From positions 1-9,181 of the forward strand of contig JAAYPL010000129.1 of the NCBI GenBank assembly GCA_012519875.1: a stretch of 9,181 bases of DNA, in the 5' to 3' direction. This document shows positions 6,928 through 9,181 of this stretch, in pieces (position 1 is the stretch's first letter; every line of letters starts with the position of its first letter). This DNA is from Clostridiaceae bacterium. Lineage in GTDB: Bacteria; Bacillota; Clostridia; Saccharofermentanales; UBA5734. Made by a program: the position numbers and the translations under genes. The notes beneath the pieces are model-generated. The model saw only the letters and a program-made list of their open reading frames with translations. It had not been told where the DNA came from and made no database searches.

Positions 6928-6972
6928 GGAGGCCGGCGGGACAACAGAGCCTCCTACTCGATTTCAAGGAGG
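6928..6972 (+). promoter_or_regulatory. Alternative hairpins around the buk ribosome binding site
   Basis: In the iorB-buk gap GGAGGC (6928-6933) is complementary to GCCTCC (6949-6954). The overlapping CCTCCT (6950-6955) is also complementary to AGGAGG (6967-6972), the core of the buk ribosome binding site. Both stems have 6 base pairs, with loops of 15 and 11 bases, and share the same central strand, so they exclude each other. One would free and the other would hide the buk ribosome binding site. No T-run follows, so this is not a terminator. The pairing is visible; a regulatory role is inference. Confidence 0.35.
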
Positions 6973-6980
6973 AAGTGCCG

Positions 6981-8063
6981 ATGAGCTACCATATCCTGGC
7001 TATCAACCCGGGATCGACATCGACAAAAATTGCCTATTATCAGGACAGCCGGATGCAATGGGTCAGGAATATCGAGCATGAGCAGTCGAGCCTGGAATCG
7101 TTCAAAACCATTTATGACCAGTATCATATGCGCCGACAGCTGGTTTTGGATATTATGGCTGAACATGGCACATCAACCGCGGTTCTCAGCGCGGTTGTCG
7201 CCCGCGGCGGTTTGCTTCCGCCTGTTGAGGCAGGGGCCTACCATGTTAATCAGGCCATGATGGATACCTTGCGTTACCGGCCGGCCAACGAACACGCTTC
7301 CAATCTGGGTGCTGTTCTGGCATGGTCGATCGCCGAGCCGCTGGGTATCCCTTCATTCATATATGATCCGGTCACGGTAGACGAGCTGGAAGACATTGCG
7401 CATATTACCGGCCTTAAGGAAATGCGCCGCATCGGTATGGGCCACAACCTCAATATGCGTGCCGCCGCGATCAAGTTTGCCGGCTCCCGGAGTCAGCCGT
7501 ATGAAGAACTGAATATTATTGTGGCTCATTTGGGTGGCGGAATCACACTCAGCCTGCACAGCGGCGGGCGAATCATCGACATGATTTCCGATGACGAAGG
7601 CCCCTTTTCACCGGAGCGCGCCGGCGGCCTGCCCGGCTTTCAACTGATCAAGATGGCGACATCCGGTGCTTATGACTACAAAGGGATGATGCAAAAAGTT
7701 CAGCGTCAAGGCGGCCTCAAGGCATATTTCGGCACATCGGATACGCGTGAAGTTGAGGCAAGGATCGCCCAAGGCGATGATTACGCGCGATTGATTTTGG
7801 AAGCCATGGCGCACAATGTGGCGAAAAACATCGGCAAACTTGCCGTGGTTGTCCGGGGGCAGGTCGACGGAATCGTTTTGACCGGCGGGATCGCTCATTC
7901 TCGAAGGATCACCGACTGGATCACCGAGCGGGTTTCTTTTATCGCCCCGGTGACCATTCTGGCCGGTGAAAATGAAATGGAATCATTGGCCCTGGGTATC
8001 CTGCGCGTCCTGCGCGGGGAGGAGAAGGCACGCACTTTCACCGAAGGCCGGGAAGGAGAATAA
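6981..8063 (+). CDS. buk: Butyrate kinase family acyl kinase (Buk)
   Basis: 360 residues, the normal butyrate kinase length and shorter than acetate kinase. It catalyses reversible transfer of phosphate from an acyl phosphate to ADP, forming ATP and the free acid in the cytoplasm. An ASKHA-fold kinase: N-terminal NPGSTSTK (9-16), GHNLNMRA (154-161), HLGGGITLSLH (from His183), and EGPFSPERAGGLP (206-218), which is characteristic of butyrate kinases rather than AckA. ATG 6981 is chosen because AAGGAGG (6966-6972) then lies 8 bases upstream; the in-frame GTG at 6975 would leave only 2. The dehydrogenase gene follows after 2 bases and a ptb start lies beyond it. With IorAB in the operon, the natural substrate may be an aryl-acetyl or branched-chain acyl phosphate instead of butyryl phosphate; branched-chain fatty acid kinase is the main alternative name. 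Confidence 0.94.
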   Translation: MSYHILAINPGSTSTKIAYYQDSRMQWVRNIEHEQSSLESFKTIYDQYHMRRQLVLDIMAEHGTSTAVLSAVVARGGLLPPVEAGAYHVNQAMMDTLRYRPANEHASNLGAVLAWSIAEPLGIPSFIYDPVTVDELEDIAHITGLKEMRRIGMGHNLNMRAAAIKFAGSRSQPYEELNIIVAHLGGGITLSLHSGGRIIDMISDDEGPFSPERAGGLPGFQLIKMATSGAYDYKGMMQKVQRQGGLKAYFGTSDTREVEARIAQGDDYARLILEAMAHNVAKNIGKLAVVVRGQVDGIVLTGGIAHSRRITDWITERVSFIAPVTILAGENEMESLALGILRVLRGEEKARTFTEGREGE

Positions 8064-8065
8064 TA

Positions 8066-9070
8066 ATGATGAAAGCTAAAATTGTCAGCACGGTTCCCGG
8101 GTCAAGATTTGAATTGTTCAAAGTTGAGATTCCCGATCAATGGGAGGTTGACTTTGTCGATTATCCTTTGCCGGATGAGGATTTGATCGAGGCTTTGCGC
8201 GATGCTGATTTTTTGCTGGTTGGTTCGGTTCATCATGTCAGCAGCGCCGTCATCCATGCGGCTCCCTCCTTAAAGATGATTCACACGGAGGGCGTCGGCT
8301 TTGAGAAAGTGGATGTGGAAGCCGCCCGTGCGGTCGGGCTGCCGGTTTGCAATAACCGGGCGGTCAACAATGTTTCGGTTGCCGAACACACAATCGGTCT
8401 GATTCTGGCGGCCCTGAAAAGAATTGTTTACGCCGACCGCGAGGTCAAGAACGGTGATTTTGCCGCTGTCCAGACACAGCTGCGCACCGAAGGCATCCAC
8501 GAACTCAGATACCAACATGTAGGTTTGGTCGGTTGCGGCGCGATCGGGCAGGAGGTGGCTCGCATACTGGGGGTATTCGGCTGTAAGGTCAGCTACTTCG
8601 ATACCTATCGCCCCTCTCCCGAACGTGAGCGTGCGCTGAACATTTCCTATTTAGAACTGGATGATCTGCTCGGTCAATGCGATATTATCAGCCTGCACGT
8701 CCCGGTTTTGCCGGATACTGTCAACATCATCAATGCGCGTGCCCTTGGCCTGATGAAAGATCATGCCATTTTGGTCAATACCTCGAGAGGTGAACTCATT
8801 GATCAGCCGGCCGCCGCCGCGGCCCTGGAAGGCGGTAGACTCGGTGCTCTGGTTATCGACACCCTTGCCCCGGAACCGCCGGCCAAAGACCATCCGTTTC
8901 TGACGCTTACCCCTGATGCAGCCGACCGGCTGATCATTACCCCCCATGTTGCCGGCACTACGGCCGAAGCCTTCACCCGTATGTTGCAATGGGTGATTGC
9001 CGATTTTCAGGAAGTTCTGTCCGGCCGACTGCCCGACCGTGTTTGCAACGGTGTAACCAAACTGCGTTAA
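8066..9070 (+). CDS. D-isomer-specific 2-hydroxyacid dehydrogenase
   Basis: 334 residues, with substrate-binding and Rossmann domains and no ACT domain. The nucleotide motif GCGAIG is at 156-161, and the catalytic set Arg241 (NTSRGELI), Glu270 (APEPP) and His294 (TPHVAGTT) is complete. Family chemistry is NAD(P)H-dependent reduction of a 2-oxo acid to a D-2-hydroxy acid, or the reverse; the acidic residue after GCGAIG is Asp in the SYFDTYRP segment (Asp near 179), which favours NAD. AAGGAG (8053-8058) at the end of buk lies 7 bases before ATG 8066; the second codon is also ATG. It sits between buk and ptb, which suggests it acts on the 2-oxo acid or the product of the Ior branch, for example making an aryl-lactate or 2-hydroxyisocaproate type compound to dispose of reducing equivalents. 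A second phosphoglycerate dehydrogenase is possible but less likely, since serA is present in the window. Substrate unknown. Confidence 0.9.
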   Translation: MMKAKIVSTVPGSRFELFKVEIPDQWEVDFVDYPLPDEDLIEALRDADFLLVGSVHHVSSAVIHAAPSLKMIHTEGVGFEKVDVEAARAVGLPVCNNRAVNNVSVAEHTIGLILAALKRIVYADREVKNGDFAAVQTQLRTEGIHELRYQHVGLVGCGAIGQEVARILGVFGCKVSYFDTYRPSPERERALNISYLELDDLLGQCDIISLHVPVLPDTVNIINARALGLMKDHAILVNTSRGELIDQPAAAAALEGGRLGALVIDTLAPEPPAKDHPFLTLTPDAADRLIITPHVAGTTAEAFTRMLQWVIADFQEVLSGRLPDRVCNGVTKLR

Positions 9071-9092
9071 ATGCCAAAAGTAGGAGGATATC

Positions 9093-9181
9093 ATGATCCG
9101 TTCTTTTGCCGACCTGTATGAAGCCATCCGTCAACACCCGCATGTCACAATCAGTGTCGCCGCCGCCCAAGACAAAGAAGC
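9093..9181 (+). CDS. ptb: Phosphotransbutyrylase (phosphate acyltransferase), partial, N-terminus only
   Basis: Only 29 codons lie inside the window. The start ATG has a strong AGGAGG (9082-9087) 5 bases upstream. The peptide opens MIRSFADLYEAI and continues to VTISVAAAQDKE, matching the start of phosphate butyryltransferases, where a short SF-L helix is followed by a V-VA-A-D strand-turn. Ptb converts acyl-CoA plus phosphate to acyl phosphate plus CoA and normally works with Buk, whose gene lies two genes upstream. The position 22 bases after the dehydrogenase stop suits the same operon. Length, active site and stop cannot be judged, and a related phosphate acetyltransferase-type enzyme is the alternative. 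Confidence 0.8.
   Translation, partial: MIRSFADLYEAIRQHPHVTISVAAAQDKE

Overview
The window looks like part of the chromosome of an anaerobic, amino-acid-fermenting bacterium of moderate GC content. Clues are a ferredoxin-dependent indolepyruvate oxidoreductase (IorAB), a butyrate kinase/phosphotransbutyrylase pair, a short ACT-type phosphoglycerate dehydrogenase of the kind common in Clostridia and other anaerobes, and strong AGGAGG-type ribosome binding sites. I cannot name the taxon from sequence alone. No tRNA, rRNA, CRISPR array, insertion sequence or prophage signal was seen.

Layout. (1) Positions 1-907, minus strand: the first 302 residues of a cytoplasmic BglX-like GH3 beta-glycosidase, running off the left edge, with its own promoter. 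(2) 908-1299: divergent intergenic region. (3) 1300-4380, plus strand: serC and serA (overlapping by 13 bp), then a FadR-subfamily GntR regulator. (4) 4381-4540: a well-formed sigma-70 promoter whose predicted start site abuts a perfect 17-bp GntR/FadR-type palindrome. (5) 4541 to the right edge, plus strand: iorA, iorB, a butyrate-kinase-family gene, a D-2-hydroxyacid dehydrogenase and the start of a phosphotransbutyrylase gene, closely spaced and apparently one operon.

How the genes fit together (inference from families and context). IorAB would oxidatively decarboxylate a 2-oxo acid, probably aryl-pyruvate from aromatic amino acids, to an acyl-CoA with reduction of ferredoxin. Ptb would exchange CoA for phosphate, and Buk would transfer the phosphoryl group to ADP, giving free acid and ATP. 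The D-2-hydroxyacid dehydrogenase in the same operon could reduce the same 2-oxo acid to a 2-hydroxy acid and serve as an electron sink. Together this is a compact oxidative-plus-reductive (Stickland-like) module, probably controlled by the adjacent GntR repressor through the 17-bp operator.

The main oddity is an in-frame amber codon in iorB (6808-6810). The reading frame continues for 34 more IorB-like codons to a TGA, so the subunit is either truncated by a nonsense mutation, read through, or affected by a sequence error. A second point of interest is a pair of mutually exclusive hairpins around the buk ribosome binding site.
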